From Phytophthora sp. 'mugwort' (Eukaryota > Oomycota > Peronosporomycetes > Peronosporales > Peronosporaceae): a stretch of DNA of 64,000 bases. Below, one piece after another: positions 1-10,441 of the stretch. The stretch's first letter is position 1. Each line of letters begins with the position of its first letter. Made by a program: the position numbers and the translations under genes. Below the pieces are notes generated by a model. The model had not been told where the DNA came from, ran no database searches, and worked only from the letters and a program-made list of their open reading frames with translations. Location: assembly GCA_033558025.1 (NCBI GenBank), contig JAUCEF010000016.1, forward strand, positions 2,046,001 to 2,110,000, read 5' to 3'.

Positions 1-1
1 G

Positions 2-265
2 TTTTCCGAGTGGAAAGTGCTGGTTCGGCACATCACTGCTGGTGTAGAGGATAGTACGGGGCAGTCAATGGGTCGCCCAACTATTAAACGCGATGTTGAC
101 AGTCTTTACCATCTTGGTATGGCCAATGTGCCCATGACTGAGCCAGTACACCTAAAGAAGAGTCGACCAGATCGCGCAGTCACCATCTTTCGACGCATCC
201 GGCAGGCTATCCACGAGGCCAACCCACAGGCGATCTGTGCCGTTCCCCACAAGATAACGATGTAG
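2..265 (+). CDS. partial unknown reading frame at the window edge
   Basis: A frame is open from the left edge to a TAG at 263-265, about 87 residues, with a first internal Met at position 17. It is basic and contains a short stretch reading KKSRPDRAVTIFRRIRQAI. I recognise no domain. It sits just left of the Tc1/mariner-type element at 284-2209 and could be the edge of a host gene or another decayed transposon. There is no independent sign of expression, so whether it is coding is uncertain. Confidence 0.22.
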   Translation, partial: FSEWKVLVRHITAGVEDSTGQSMGRPTIKRDVDSLYHLGMANVPMTEPVHLKKSRPDRAVTIFRRIRQAIHEANPQAICAVPHKITM

Positions 266-283
266 GACTACAAGTACATGCTA

Positions 284-2209
284 TTGTCCTGGCGAGATGA
301 AGTGGTACACCACTTTCACACAAACCAGTGTTGAACCGCGAAAAACGAACCGACATGAACCGCAAGACCGGCTATTAGAATGGTTGGCTCCCCACCGTCA
401 TTGTTTTCTTGTCGCGAGCTGCTCGATCTCTTTCGTCATCAAGCTATGACCCACCGAACACCCCAGGATAAAATCTCATTTTGTGCGTACGCACAGGTAT
501 ATTTTGGAAGAAGCTCAGCAACGGCTGGACCCCTTGGGCCGAGCCGTGCAAGAGCGTGTAGTCAAGTGTTTGGCGGTGTTAGAGAGCCTGGTTGCGCGCG
601 TGGTGTCTGCGTGGAACCAGTATGGCGACGATGCGTTTGCGGTGCCTCCAGCGAAGCGTGGCTGCCCAGCGAGGTCGGAGGCCAAAGATTATCATGATTA
701 TATTACAGAATAATACATGACCGTAATTTATCTCGAAAACTGACGACGACCTCGACTATCATCTGCGATGAGCTACAAATTCTGACAGGTGTAGCCATTC
801 CTGAGCGGACCATGCGCGACGAGCTCAAGAAGATGGGCGTCTCCTACATCCGTGGCCGCAAACGAGACCCAAGAGCGGACTCGAAGGTAAATATTGCGTT
901 TAGGAATGCATATCTACAAAAGAAGGTTGCCAACCTCACTGCAAGTTCGTATCCAAAGTGGGTAGAGGTATATATATATTTTTAGATGAAAGCTACTGTA
1001 ACGTGAACCACGTTGCCCCCGCAACGTGGTTTGTTAAAAAAAAAACTCACCTCTTACATAGGAGAGGGCAGCGCTTCTGCATTGTGGGCGCAGGCACCGT
1101 GCTTGTAATTAATGGCCAACTGCACGCCGAGTGGGTCCCAGGGTCGCTGAAAAGCTTCGCATCTGAAGGCCAGCGACGACTCCGACTACCACGGGAACTT
1201 CACGGACGAGCTGTTCGAGGCCTGGTTCGAGGACATCTGCAAGGAACAATTGGACCGGTACGGATCGTGCCGCATCCGCATGGACGGCACGGCCTACCAC
1301 AAGGTCATCGAGGATCCAGCGCCATTAAGCTCCAGGTCCAAGGCGGAGGTGGTGCAGTGGCTGCACAGACACGGCGTCATATTGTTCGTGAAGAACTACA
1401 AGAACAAGAAGCTTGAGCGACTCATCAAGCAGATACGTGCTCCCAATGCTTTATTATTCGTTAACGTGCAATACTAACTAGTGTTCTACAGGCAAAATCA
1501 CCTACGACGTACAGGGCCGTCTCTAAGCCCAGCAGTACAGACACGAAGTCTTGTACACGTCCCCCCCCCACCATCCTGAGCATCAACCAATCGAGATAGT
1601 ATGGGGGCGCTCAAGAACCGGATCGCGATGGGCCCGGCGACGTTTCCCTGGCCGATTTGGGCATTAAGACCAACGCTGGCCTGCAGGCTATCACTAAGCA
1701 TGAGTGGCTCGGTGCGTACCGCAAGGTAAGGGAGCAAGAGGATGCGTACCTGGAGGAGCAGCCAACGCCGGAAATGACGCCATCGCCATCGATCCAAGAA
1801 CTGCAGCACCTTGGTAGTGAGATCAAGAACAACAGCAGCAGCCCGAAAAAATAAAGCGCAGCGTACAATGCGCCGAGTTCACGGAGTACGAGATAGAGCT
1901 CTAATAATCAATTCATAGAGGTTATTCATTGACGTCTCATTATGAAAAAAAGATTCTGATTCAGTACCGCAAATGCTCAATGAGAAACAGCTGGCAGGTG
2001 CATAACCCTTTTGTTTTGGGGTATAGGTGGAGGCAGCTTTTCATTTAAGTATATTTTGCTGCTGATTATGCTGTTGAACCTACGGATTAGCCTACTTGAC
2101 CGGGAAGGTACAAAGCTTTCCAGTGGTGCCTTCGGTTTGGAAATTGGCCTTGAGGGTCAATCAAAACGACGAAGTGAACTTGGTGTATCACTTCATCTCG
2201 CCAGGACAA
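284..2209 (+). mobile_element. Tc1/mariner-type DNA transposon with TIRs and TA duplication
   Basis: Inverted ends are visible. The sequence at 281-312 and the reverse complement of 2181-2212 agree over 32 bp with one mismatch (outer part TTGTCCTGGCGAGATG). Each end is bordered by TA (282-283 and 2210-2211), the target duplication expected of the Tc1/mariner superfamily. The roughly 1.9-kb interior holds a frameshifted DDE transposase in the + orientation. Identity between the ends falls off after about 38 bp. The assignment rests on the TIRs, the TA and the enclosed transposase together. Confidence 0.65.
483..1860 (+). pseudogene. degenerate Tc1/mariner-like DDE transposase
   Basis: Pieces of one transposase appear in order but in changing frames. 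An N-terminal helix-turn-helix region lies near 483-713. A linker near 810-960 includes ELKKMGVSYIRG. The first catalytic block, LDESYCNVNHVAP, is near 980-1022, and a second Asp block, IRMDGTAYHK, is near 1276-1306. The third catalytic Glu block, HPEHQPIEIVWG, is near 1570-1607 and is followed by a shifted C-terminal tail. The Asp, Asp and Glu positions are all still readable. In-frame stops and at least three frameshifts rule out a functional product. It sits inside the TIRs at 284-2209. Its active form would cut and rejoin element ends at TA sites. Confidence 0.75.
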
Positions 2210-2669
2210 TAGTGACGGCTTCATCATATAAAGTAGCAGAATGTGATGTGCACGTACTAGATAACACCGGTCTGGGGCCTTCTTCAACTGCAGTGCTGTT
2301 TTCCTTAATTAAAGCCAATCATCGTGCATACGTGTCACTCGCTTTGGTTATGGGATCTCGACACAAATCATTGACGTTGCAGATAACTCTTTAAGCTGCC
2401 TCCTTTCCTACGAAAGCTATAGCCTTGTACAAGAATCGCATGCGCAAATGAGGCACCGGGTTGTACAGACAGCTATCCCACGAGGCGTGACTCAGCAGTA
2501 CCCCCTGTATGGAAAGGCACCACACGCCGCATGAGCTGCAGCGTTGGGAAATAGGGATATATTTTTGGGGGGTTAGGGATGTGTAAAAAGCCCACCCGAG
2601 GAATATTTGGGCCAAAACAAACTATGTAAAGCAGTAGAAGGGCATCTGGGTGGTCTGGTGTGTTGCCAT
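2210..2669. other. no gene recognised between mariner element and RING remnant
   Basis: A frame continues from the right edge of the mariner element to a stop at 2394. It is in phase with the frame on the left flank of the insertion. No recognisable domain is present in any frame, and the rest holds only short frames. Confidence 0.3.
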
Positions 2670-3203
2670 TCCACAAACGGTTTTCTCGTGCACCATCTGC
2701 CAGCGCGTCTTCCGTCATGCCGCATCTGTTAGGCGGTACAGCAGAAGGCAATATGATTTTCGCGGCGATTCTTCGACAAGTTCAAGAGAGCCGCCTGCAC
2801 CGCTGGAATAGCCGTCGCCGAGATAGGCGAAAAGAAATGGCCCAAAGACCAACTGCAGACACAGTAGTGATAGCATCAGTTGCAGCTGTTGCGGCAGTGG
2901 TGGCGCCCCTGCAGCGGCGGCCCCAGCAGACCCTGACATGTGCCCCATATGCTGGAGCCAAGTCAATGACGCCATTGCGGGCGGGCGTTGCCGCAATGCG
3001 TTGCCGAGCATGCATCAACGCCCATATCGACCCGAGAGGCATGGCTGCTGCATGCCTGCAGGCTTCCCGTTTTCCCGAAATCCGAGAGCTCAGCTGTCTC
3101 GTTGCCCCCGTCACCAGTTCGACGCAGACCTGTAGATGAGGACTGGTGGTGGCTTGAGGAATCATACACTTCGGACGAGAGCGCTAGCGATTACTCCGAG
3201 TAA
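2670..3203 (+). pseudogene. frameshifted RING-finger protein remnant
   Basis: Three frames read in order give a RING-like (C3HC4 type) signature. The first Cys pair, CPICWSQVNDAIA, is at 2941-2979. A degenerate middle block, CRNAL then CRACINAHIDPRG, runs about 2992-3041. The last part, ACRLPVFPKSESSAV, runs into an acidic Trp-rich tail ending at TAA 3201-3203. The usual zinc-binding His of the middle block appears as Asn. Upstream (2660-2930) is a basic, low-complexity stretch that may be the N-terminus. RING proteins are normally ubiquitin ligases. This copy has at least two frameshifts, so it is a pseudogene unless the assembly is wrong. The domain call is an inference from the assembled pattern. 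Confidence 0.42.
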
Positions 3204-3385
3204 TCATTCGACGATAACTCATGATTTATTAGTGACGAATGACATCCGTTGAAATGATTTTTGAGCCATTTTTTCGTTTTAGCCAATTGAAGATGTTTAA
3301 GTTGTGCTCTCTAAACCTAGGGTGTGAATGTGCATCATAAGAGCATCATAAGGGTGTAAGGCTTGAACAGAGCAACGGTAGCAAC

Positions 3386-3471
3386 GGCTGTACATATGCG
3401 AGGGACAGGGTGGTCACTGTTTTGGCTGTACACATGAGGAAGGCCAGGGTCACCATTTTGGCTGCACACAT
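3386..3471. repeat. imperfect tandem repeat, about 37-bp unit
   Basis: Units beginning GGCTGTACATAT, GGCTGTACACAT and GGCTGCACACAT start at 3386, 3424 and 3460 (spacings 38 and 36 bp). The shared inner part is GGTCAC followed by a TTTT run. It lies in the otherwise empty 3204-3624 stretch, just beyond the C-terminal end of the hAT relic. Confidence 0.55.
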
Positions 3472-3624
3472 ATTTTGGCCATAAAATCTAGCATTAAAAT
3501 GCATTGAATTGAACTGTTGTATTAGTGCTTAGTAGTACTCAAAGTCCGAATCTGGTTGTTGCTGCTATCAGTATCACAGCTGGAAGACGCCAGATCTTCT
3601 AGTAGGTTCAAAAGATCTAGATCT

Positions 3625-5508
3625 TCAAGCTGAAGATTCTTCTATGTTAAAGAAGATGAACACCAGCTTCTTGACGTTTGCCTCTTTGAGACGGTTGCGA
3701 AGTTGTGAATGCACGACCTTGTGCGCCAAGAAGTTCCTTTCAGCAGCAGCACTTGAGCAGGCTGACGCAAACACAATGGTTGTGATCTTCTGAGGGAACC
3801 CGTGGACGCCACACCAAAATTCTCGAACCCCAATGTGCTTGTCGTGACCAAGCTTCATCTGGCGCGTAGGTTGCTGCGCGGCTGCTTGGAACTTAAACAG
3901 TTCTACCATGGTTGCGTCTTCGTTGCCGGGGCCATTCCATTTGGCGATGAAGTACTCGACACCATCACGAGTCACCTGATCCATGTCTTTACCAGCGTAG
4001 CGAGGGACCAGCAGATACGATACCCCATGGGCATCGCCGTAAACGAAGTCAAGTCGCTCCCGGATAACAGATGTGATTATGCCGAACTCTGTGATAGACA
4101 TTGGCATCTCATTGATGGTAGCCGGCAGCTCAAGGAAAATCTTGTAGATGTCAGAGATTGGTCTTGTGTTTCTCTCAAATACCTTCTGGAATCGTGACAG
4201 CACACTGAGCAACGTAATTGCCTTTTCCAGCTGCGGAACGAAATCCTTTGCGCGCACAACATCGAACGCCATTCGTCTCTTGGCCTTCTGCTTCTTCGTG
4301 TTGGCCTTGAGGAATTCTCTAGCACTGACGAAAGCGTGTATAATCGCCTCGGACGCCAACACCGTCGCGAAACACTTCTCAATAGTCCCCCAATGCGTGT
4401 CGGCAGATAGCACCAAAGCGTTTTTGTCTTCAAGCAACTGTAGGCGACGCAACCCTGCCCACAACAACTGATGCTTCTTGAAAAATATGACGAGGCTGTG
4501 GCAGTCTTCCGCCAGCTTTTTAAGCCACGGGAGCCTTGCAACAAGATCCATGACCGCCAAGTGGATGACGTGAGAGATGCAACCGTGGAAAAAATTGCGT
4601 GGGTATTCCGCCTGCAGCGTCTCGTAAACCAGCTGGTTCGTGCTGGCGTTATCAGTTACTACAGCAACGATAGTAGCGAACCTCGCGATCTCAATCACTG
4701 GTTTGATGTCAGCTGCGAGGAACGGGGCGCTGTGAGATGTAGATCCGGTTACATGGTCTCCAGAAGGTAGATGTCTTCACCGCAAATCAGAATATAGTTG
4801 ATTACATTCTTCCCGTTGACATCCGTCCAAGCATCTGTAGCCAGCGTGCACTTCTTCCTCCTCGCACCATCAGCAGCTTCAACTGCCCATATGATCCATC
4901 CAAAAGGTTTTTGCGAGCTTCCGTGCAGTCGGAATAACTACACCGGGGTTGAGGATCGTAAGCGCCTTAGCCAGAGTATCATGTGACACCTTGTTGAAGG
5001 CCATCCCGGTGGAATAAAACCACTACGCAAATTGTCGCTGGAATGCGGTCAGCTTGGTGGAGCCTAGGGCGGGCGGAAAGCAAGCCGTTATGGCCTTCGT
5101 CACTGGTCGCTTTGAGCACTTCCTCTTGAAGTGGTCGCGAACACGCTCGACATGCGTCTCGCCCAGCTGGTGGATGATCTTTTCGCTCTTCTTGCACTAG
5201 ATGATGTCGTCTGCCACGATGACATCGTTTTAAACAAGATTCTTCCGTCTGCCACGCTTAGCAGGACTAGGTGACGGCTGTCGAAACACAGGGCTACGAT
5301 TCTGTTTCTTTTGTCTACCCAATGGTCGGGGAAAGGTGGCCTGGTCGGATCCTGTGTCAGAACCTTGAGCCAGCTGGGGCGAGGACGACCCAGCCTGAGG
5401 ACGATGAGCGGTTGCGGAGGAGGGGTAAGAGGCTAGATCGACGGGCATCCAAAAGATCATGCCAAACAGAGAGTGTCTTGGGTGGGAGAGGTACTTGGGT
5501 TTGCTCAA
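3625..5508 (-). pseudogene. hAT-family transposase relic
   Basis: The longest open part (3625-4698, 357 codons) carries a VVTDNASTNQ block, a CISHVIHLAVMDLV block typical of the hAT catalytic core, and a C-terminal hATC dimerisation motif with SSAAAERNFLAHK followed by RNRL. Upstream (4700-5230) the protein continues in shifted frames, for example ADIKPVIEIARF just before the open frame. A further N-terminal piece at 5230-5508 is rich in Pro, Ser and Arg, and a Cys/His stretch near 5150-5220 could be a worn BED finger. Several frameshifts and stops break the gene. hAT enzymes move by cut-and-paste with 8-bp duplications; I did not find the ends of this copy. Confidence 0.72.
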
Positions 5509-5911
5509 ATTGAAAGCTGAGCTACTGACATTGTGCTGTACGACGAAAAAATGAAAGGCAGGGGAGAATCAAGCCGGCACGAACCGCGGTTTAATGCCTT
5601 TGACAGCTTTTTAATATGACCACATCGCCCGAGCCGGTCTCTAGTCCTCGGTCCCACTTCACTATCGGGGCCGATGACGTCATTCGGGTAAAAAAAAAAA
5701 AACCTAAACGCACCCACCCGCTGTTACTGTCACACCCACCCGGCTACATTTCAAACCATGGTTTTTGGCGAACCCTGATGAGCTGCTGTCTTGCTGCGTA
5801 TACCACTCGAGTATTATAGAACCTACTACTTGCCAAATATTATGATACCAACCCCAAATATGATGTTTCATCGTCACAATCAATTGGCTGACAATGCTAG
5901 TCTGATATACC
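5509..5911. other. intergenic 5' region of the PPR gene
   Basis: No gene is seen. The stretch contains a run of 12 A at 5690-5701 and lies immediately upstream of the PPR start. I do not see a convincing oomycete initiator here. Confidence 0.3.
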
Positions 5912-8900
5912 ATGCTGTCGGTCCGACGCAGTCTGCGGCGCTCGACGTCTTCGCTGCTGCTGCATCCCCTCACCCGCAGGCCACGCTACAGTTCACTACC
6001 ACCTCCATACCCATTTCCGTGTCTGTCGTTGCAGCTTGTAATACCCACGCGCCACTTCTCACAGCAAAATGACAATAGCGAGAGTCTTCTGGGACGACTC
6101 AAGACGTCGCTCTCGGACGCCACACAGGTCGCCACGCTCATGGCGCAGGAAGCAGGAGACGTCGACTTGACGGACGATGAGGCCACCACGTTGCTGATAT
6201 CGTTCGCGAAGCAGAAACGTGTAGACGACTGTATTGGGCTGCTACAGTACTGTCAAGAGCAGCGACTGGCCACGGAGCCCTCGGCACGCACGATGGCGTT
6301 CCGGACGATGAGCGACGCGGGCGAACTCATACAATCGCTGCAGCTTTTTGAGGGATTCATGAAGAGGGATAGCGTCGAGTTGAAGCCGTGGATGGTCGGA
6401 CGGGCGCTAGATATCGCCACGAAGTTGGATCGACCCGAAAGCGTCACGCAGATATTTCGGTTGGTGACGAAGAACTTTACAGCGGAGAGTGATGATGACG
6501 GAATGTATGGGATGGTAAAGCGCATGACCGAGAGCGGAGGGAGCCTGGACGAGTTTGCGTTGAGATCTATTGCGATTTTTGCGGATCGAGCTGGTCAAGC
6601 GGAATTGGCAATGCACGTGTTGGAATTAATGCAGAAAACGGGGGTGGACGTTACAATCGACGTCTACGCGTCGGTGCTGGAGGCGTGTGGGAAAGCGGAG
6701 CGGTGGGAAGAGCTAGTGAAGGTGTATGAGCTGATGCCGGATAAGTTCCGCGCAAAGCTGTACAGCAGGTCGCTGAGTTTCGTGGTCCGAGCACATTGTC
6801 GAAGTAAGGATAGAGTGCTGGTACAACGAGGCTTGGAGAGGTTTGAAACCCATAAGAAGGGGAAGTGGAACATATTACCGTGTAACGCAGCTCTAGAGGC
6901 ACAGCTACAGACCCAACAGTTTGATAAACTGTTCGCCCTCGCTGACGAGATGAAGGAACATGGCGTCAAGTGGGACGCGCTCACGTATAAATTAATGACG
7001 GAAGCGTACATTGAAAGTGGCTCAACCGAGCAAGCTAAGCAAATGTTACTGGCCAATGGAGTGGACAGTGAAGACGGTGGTGCAGAATGTTACCGTAAAC
7101 TCATTACGGCAGCACGTGGAGATCGTCTGGAGATATGTCAACTTTATATGGAAATGCTGCAGAATAACATGCAGCTGGAACTGTCGGAATGGCGTAGTGC
7201 ACTTGAAATTGCGATAAAACTTCCGGATCAGACGATGTATTGGCGTTTTCGCAGGCAGTTGCTGCTTAGATATACACCAGAAGAGGCGATGATTCCTTCA
7301 ACTCTGCTGTTGCCCGGCGGAGAAGAGCTGTATGAAGAAAACGAAGCACTTTTGCAGAACAATCCTGCAGAGATTGAACATGAGTCAACTGCGGGAATCA
7401 CGAACATATCCCCACCTCAGAGCCGAGGCCATACCAACTGGAAAGCTAATACTGATACGCTGACGGAGCGACGGGCGTCGGCGCTTCTTGTACAGTTGAT
7501 TAAGGACAGAGAGGTTGACGAGTGCCTAGAATTACTAAGCTGCTGCCAAGAACAAGGGTTGCATCTCGATAGTTCTTCACGAAGCGCTGCCTTCCGTGCC
7601 TTGTGTGATGTTGATAGGTTTGAAGCTGCTCTGCAAGTCTTTCAGACGTTGCAGAAGGACAAGATTTACTTCTCTCCTGCGCTTTATGGACGAGTGCTGG
7701 ACGCAGCGATCAAGTTAAATCGACAGGAAGTCGTTCTCAATATTTTCCGGCGTTTACTACGTGATTTCGATGCATTTAACGGATACACATTGGAAACGAC
7801 TACAGAGGGAATTCATGCCATGCTGCGTGATACTTGTGTTCGAGGTGTGATACCGTCAAAACTTGCTCTTCGTTCACTCGCCGTGTTTGCAGACAGATCG
7901 GATTGTTCCGCGTTGGCTTTGGACGTGCTGTCTATTATGGAGAGGGAAGACATGGATGTGACGTGTGACGTGTACGGATCGGTATTGAACTCTTCTGCTG
8001 CAAACAAACGTTGGGACGACGTGCTGCAAGTGTACAACTCAATGCCTGATCATCAACGCTCACAGCTAAATGGAGCATCGTTGGGTTGGGTGATGACAGC
8101 GAGTGCTCATGTCAAGAACAAAAAGGTCAAGACGCACATACCTTACAACGTTGACAGCCTGGAAAAGACGCAAGCTAAGCGCGGGATCACTCGGAAACCT
8201 TCTGAAGTCTCAGATGTCTCTCTCGCACGGGAGAGTTTCAACAAAATCAAGAAAGGGAATCTGGTCTTGTCAATCAACACATCCTCCGCGCTTCTGATGA
8301 CCATGGCCAAACGCAAACGAATTTACGATTGTATTGAGATGTTGCGTTACTTTAAGACGCACGATGTGCATCCGAAACCGTTTGCTTTATTAGCTGTGTA
8401 TACAGCTTTTAGTGAAGCACAGGAATTGGAGCAGGCATTGCATGTGTTTGAAACTTTGTACAAAAGCAACTGTATTTTGGAGCCGTGGGTGTATGCGTGG
8501 GCGATGGATGCAGCTATGAAGTTAAATCGACAAGAATCACTCAGTGTGATATTCCATCGCTTACTGGAGGTGGAAGGAGGTTCAAGAACACTGAGTGGGG
8601 TCGCAAAAAATTTCCAGATGAATTTGAGTGAATATGGCGTTTATGGCATGCTGAACGACGCGCGTGGTCATGGTGTTCATATATCGGAATTTGCTCTCCG
8701 ATCACTTGCCAGTTTTGCAGATAGGGCCTCTGAATCCGACTTGGCTCTGGATGTCTATTCCATGATGCAGGACGAAGCCATAGAACTCTCGAGTGATGTC
8801 TACGGATCCGTTCTGATTGCGTGCAGCAAAGACGAACATTGGGGCGAGGTCCTGCATGTGTTCGAGGATATGCCGGAAATCCTGCGTCAGGAGCTGAGCA

Positions 8901-10030
8901 GCGCCGCTTTAGGTTCTGTGATTATTGCACACACGAAAAGTGGTGAGGAAGAGCTGATGGCTCGAGGGCTCGAGATCTTCGACGATCATCCATCCAAATG
9001 GGGCGGGTTTTCGTGCAATGCAGCTCTGGAGGCCTTTCTAGAGACGAATCAGCTGGACGAGTTAGTGTCGCTCGCAAACGACATGCAAAGCCATGGCGTG
9101 AATTGGAGCTCGTATACGTACAGACTGTTGGCGTTGGCTCATATTAAAAGCGGCTCAATTGATGAAGCGAGGCGGTTGTTACACACTAATTCACAGCGCA
9201 TGCAGAACGGTAGCGCTCCTTGTTATCGTGAGCTCATCAGATACTATGCAAAAAGACGTGGCGATTTTAGTGAAGCACTTCAGCTTTGTGAGGAGATGAT
9301 TGAAAACAACCGAGAAGTGCTATCTACGGACTGGTGTACTGCACTGGAGCTCGCCCTTGAGCTCCCAGATCATACGAGGTATTGGCGTATTCGCAAGCAA
9401 ATGTGGCTACGTGGTTGGGCATATGAGCAGAAGATTCCCTCCAATTTGCTGCTGGCGGACCGAGCGAGCCCACGAGCCCAGACCCTGTCCTTGTTACGAG
9501 ACAAAGGTTCTCAATTGGTACAGGAGCTTCCTCCCGTAGCAGCCAATGTATCCCTTGCGTTGGAAGTATTTGATGACATATGGAACGCTGGAGGGTCAGG
9601 TTTGACGACCAATATCGCCACGAAATTGCTTGTGACAGTGGCCAAATACCAGCGTGTCGACGAGTGTATGGAGATGCTCGACTACTTCAAGGAACAAAAT
9701 GTGTCTCCGAAACCTTTTGGTCGCTTGGCTGTGTTCAGGGCGTTCTGCGAGGCAGAGGAGAACGAACAGGCTTTGCTACTGTTTGATACTGTTCTTCAAG
9801 ACGAAGTGTCTCTGCATGAAGGGGATTTCTCCATGGCTTTGCAGGCTGCGATGGCACAGACACGGCACAAATATGTGACTAAGATCATTGATTACATGCG
9901 GAAAAATGACGAGAACATCAACGACACAGACTACGACAACATCTTGAGGAAGTTTGAAGATGACGAGGAATGGCGACTGCCAATTGAGATGCTGTCCACA
10001 TTGGTACGACAGGAACACCACATTCCTTAG
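5912..10030 (+). CDS. pentatricopeptide repeat (PPR) protein, probably mitochondrial
   Basis: An uninterrupted 1372-residue frame. The N-terminus MLSVRRSLRRSTSSLLLH is rich in Arg and Ser and lacks acids, as expected of a mitochondrial presequence. The rest is made of helical hairpins with PPR spacing, such as DVYASVLEACGKAERWEELVKVYELMP and its relatives. PPR proteins bind organellar RNA, acting in processing, stability or translation. The protein is built from long repeated modules starting near residues 92, 520, 789 and 1236. Modules 1 and 3 are full length and share a C-terminal part with YWRFRRQ / YWRIRKQ. Module 2 stops early and module 4 is short. The first Met is chosen because the presequence follows directly. 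No intron is needed. The exact RNA target cannot be inferred. Confidence 0.86.
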   Translation: MLSVRRSLRRSTSSLLLHPLTRRPRYSSLPPPYPFPCLSLQLVIPTRHFSQQNDNSESLLGRLKTSLSDATQVATLMAQEAGDVDLTDDEATTLLISFAKQKRVDDCIGLLQYCQEQRLATEPSARTMAFRTMSDAGELIQSLQLFEGFMKRDSVELKPWMVGRALDIATKLDRPESVTQIFRLVTKNFTAESDDDGMYGMVKRMTESGGSLDEFALRSIAIFADRAGQAELAMHVLELMQKTGVDVTIDVYASVLEACGKAERWEELVKVYELMPDKFRAKLYSRSLSFVVRAHCRSKDRVLVQRGLERFETHKKGKWNILPCNAALEAQLQTQQFDKLFALADEMKEHGVKWDALTYKLMTEAYIESGSTEQAKQMLLANGVDSEDGGAECYRKLITAARGDRLEICQLYMEMLQNNMQLELSEWRSALEIAIKLPDQTMYWRFRRQLLLRYTPEEAMIPSTLLLPGGEELYEENEALLQNNPAEIEHESTAGITNISPPQSRGHTNWKANTDTLTERRASALLVQLIKDREVDECLELLSCCQEQGLHLDSSSRSAAFRALCDVDRFEAALQVFQTLQKDKIYFSPALYGRVLDAAIKLNRQEVVLNIFRRLLRDFDAFNGYTLETTTEGIHAMLRDTCVRGVIPSKLALRSLAVFADRSDCSALALDVLSIMEREDMDVTCDVYGSVLNSSAANKRWDDVLQVYNSMPDHQRSQLNGASLGWVMTASAHVKNKKVKTHIPYNVDSLEKTQAKRGITRKPSEVSDVSLARESFNKIKKGNLVLSINTSSALLMTMAKRKRIYDCIEMLRYFKTHDVHPKPFALLAVYTAFSEAQELEQALHVFETLYKSNCILEPWVYAWAMDAAMKLNRQESLSVIFHRLLEVEGGSRTLSGVAKNFQMNLSEYGVYGMLNDARGHGVHISEFALRSLASFADRASESDLALDVYSMMQDEAIELSSDVYGSVLIACSKDEHWGEVLHVFEDMPEILRQELSSAALGSVIIAHTKSGEEELMARGLEIFDDHPSKWGGFSCNAALEAFLETNQLDELVSLANDMQSHGVNWSSYTYRLLALAHIKSGSIDEARRLLHTNSQRMQNGSAPCYRELIRYYAKRRGDFSEALQLCEEMIENNREVLSTDWCTALELALELPDHTRYWRIRKQMWLRGWAYEQKIPSNLLLADRASPRAQTLSLLRDKGSQLVQELPPVAANVSLALEVFDDIWNAGGSGLTTNIATKLLVTVAKYQRVDECMEMLDYFKEQNVSPKPFGRLAVFRAFCEAEENEQALLLFDTVLQDEVSLHEGDFSMALQAAMAQTRHKYVTKIIDYMRKNDENINDTDYDNILRKFEDDEEWRLPIEMLSTLVRQEHHIP

Positions 10031-10441
10031 CTCTGTGCCAATTGGTGGGCGATAGTCGCTTAGTTTTCAGCGTACTTCAGTGTGTAGCACGCAGCATTTA
10101 GTCTTTGTCTTTAATACTGGTGTAGTATTACTGTAGTAGTAGTATCGTGAGATATATTGTACTACTCCTACGAAGTACTTGTCAATTGCGACTAAGCTCA
10201 AATATCCATCCTCCCTTGTTTTTGATACAGAAGACGGTGACCTTGTCCATCAAATTAACGACCCGTTGCCCCCCTGCCCTTTAAATTGGACAACAACGTA
10301 AACTAACGTACTTATATATTAGTGCCACATGACGCACTAAGCAGCCACGGGCGTAGAAACCATGGTTGGAAGCGCCGACGTAAGCGGCGACTGCCTGCCC
10401 AACATCGCCACCTGTATTGGCGACGATGATGAAGGCCTTAC
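10031..10441. other. 3' flank of PPR gene; no gene and no recognisable Copia 5' LTR
   Basis: A short CTGTAGTAGTAGTAT-type stretch is at 10131-10145. No sequence matching the 3' LTR at 14561-14825 is visible here, so Copia relic 1 appears 5'-truncated or its 5' LTR has diverged beyond recognition. Confidence 0.35.

Noticed and set aside
2660..3139. 159-codon frame taken as an intact gene
   Set aside because: The RING Cys blocks lie in three different frames, so this frame reads only part of the domain.
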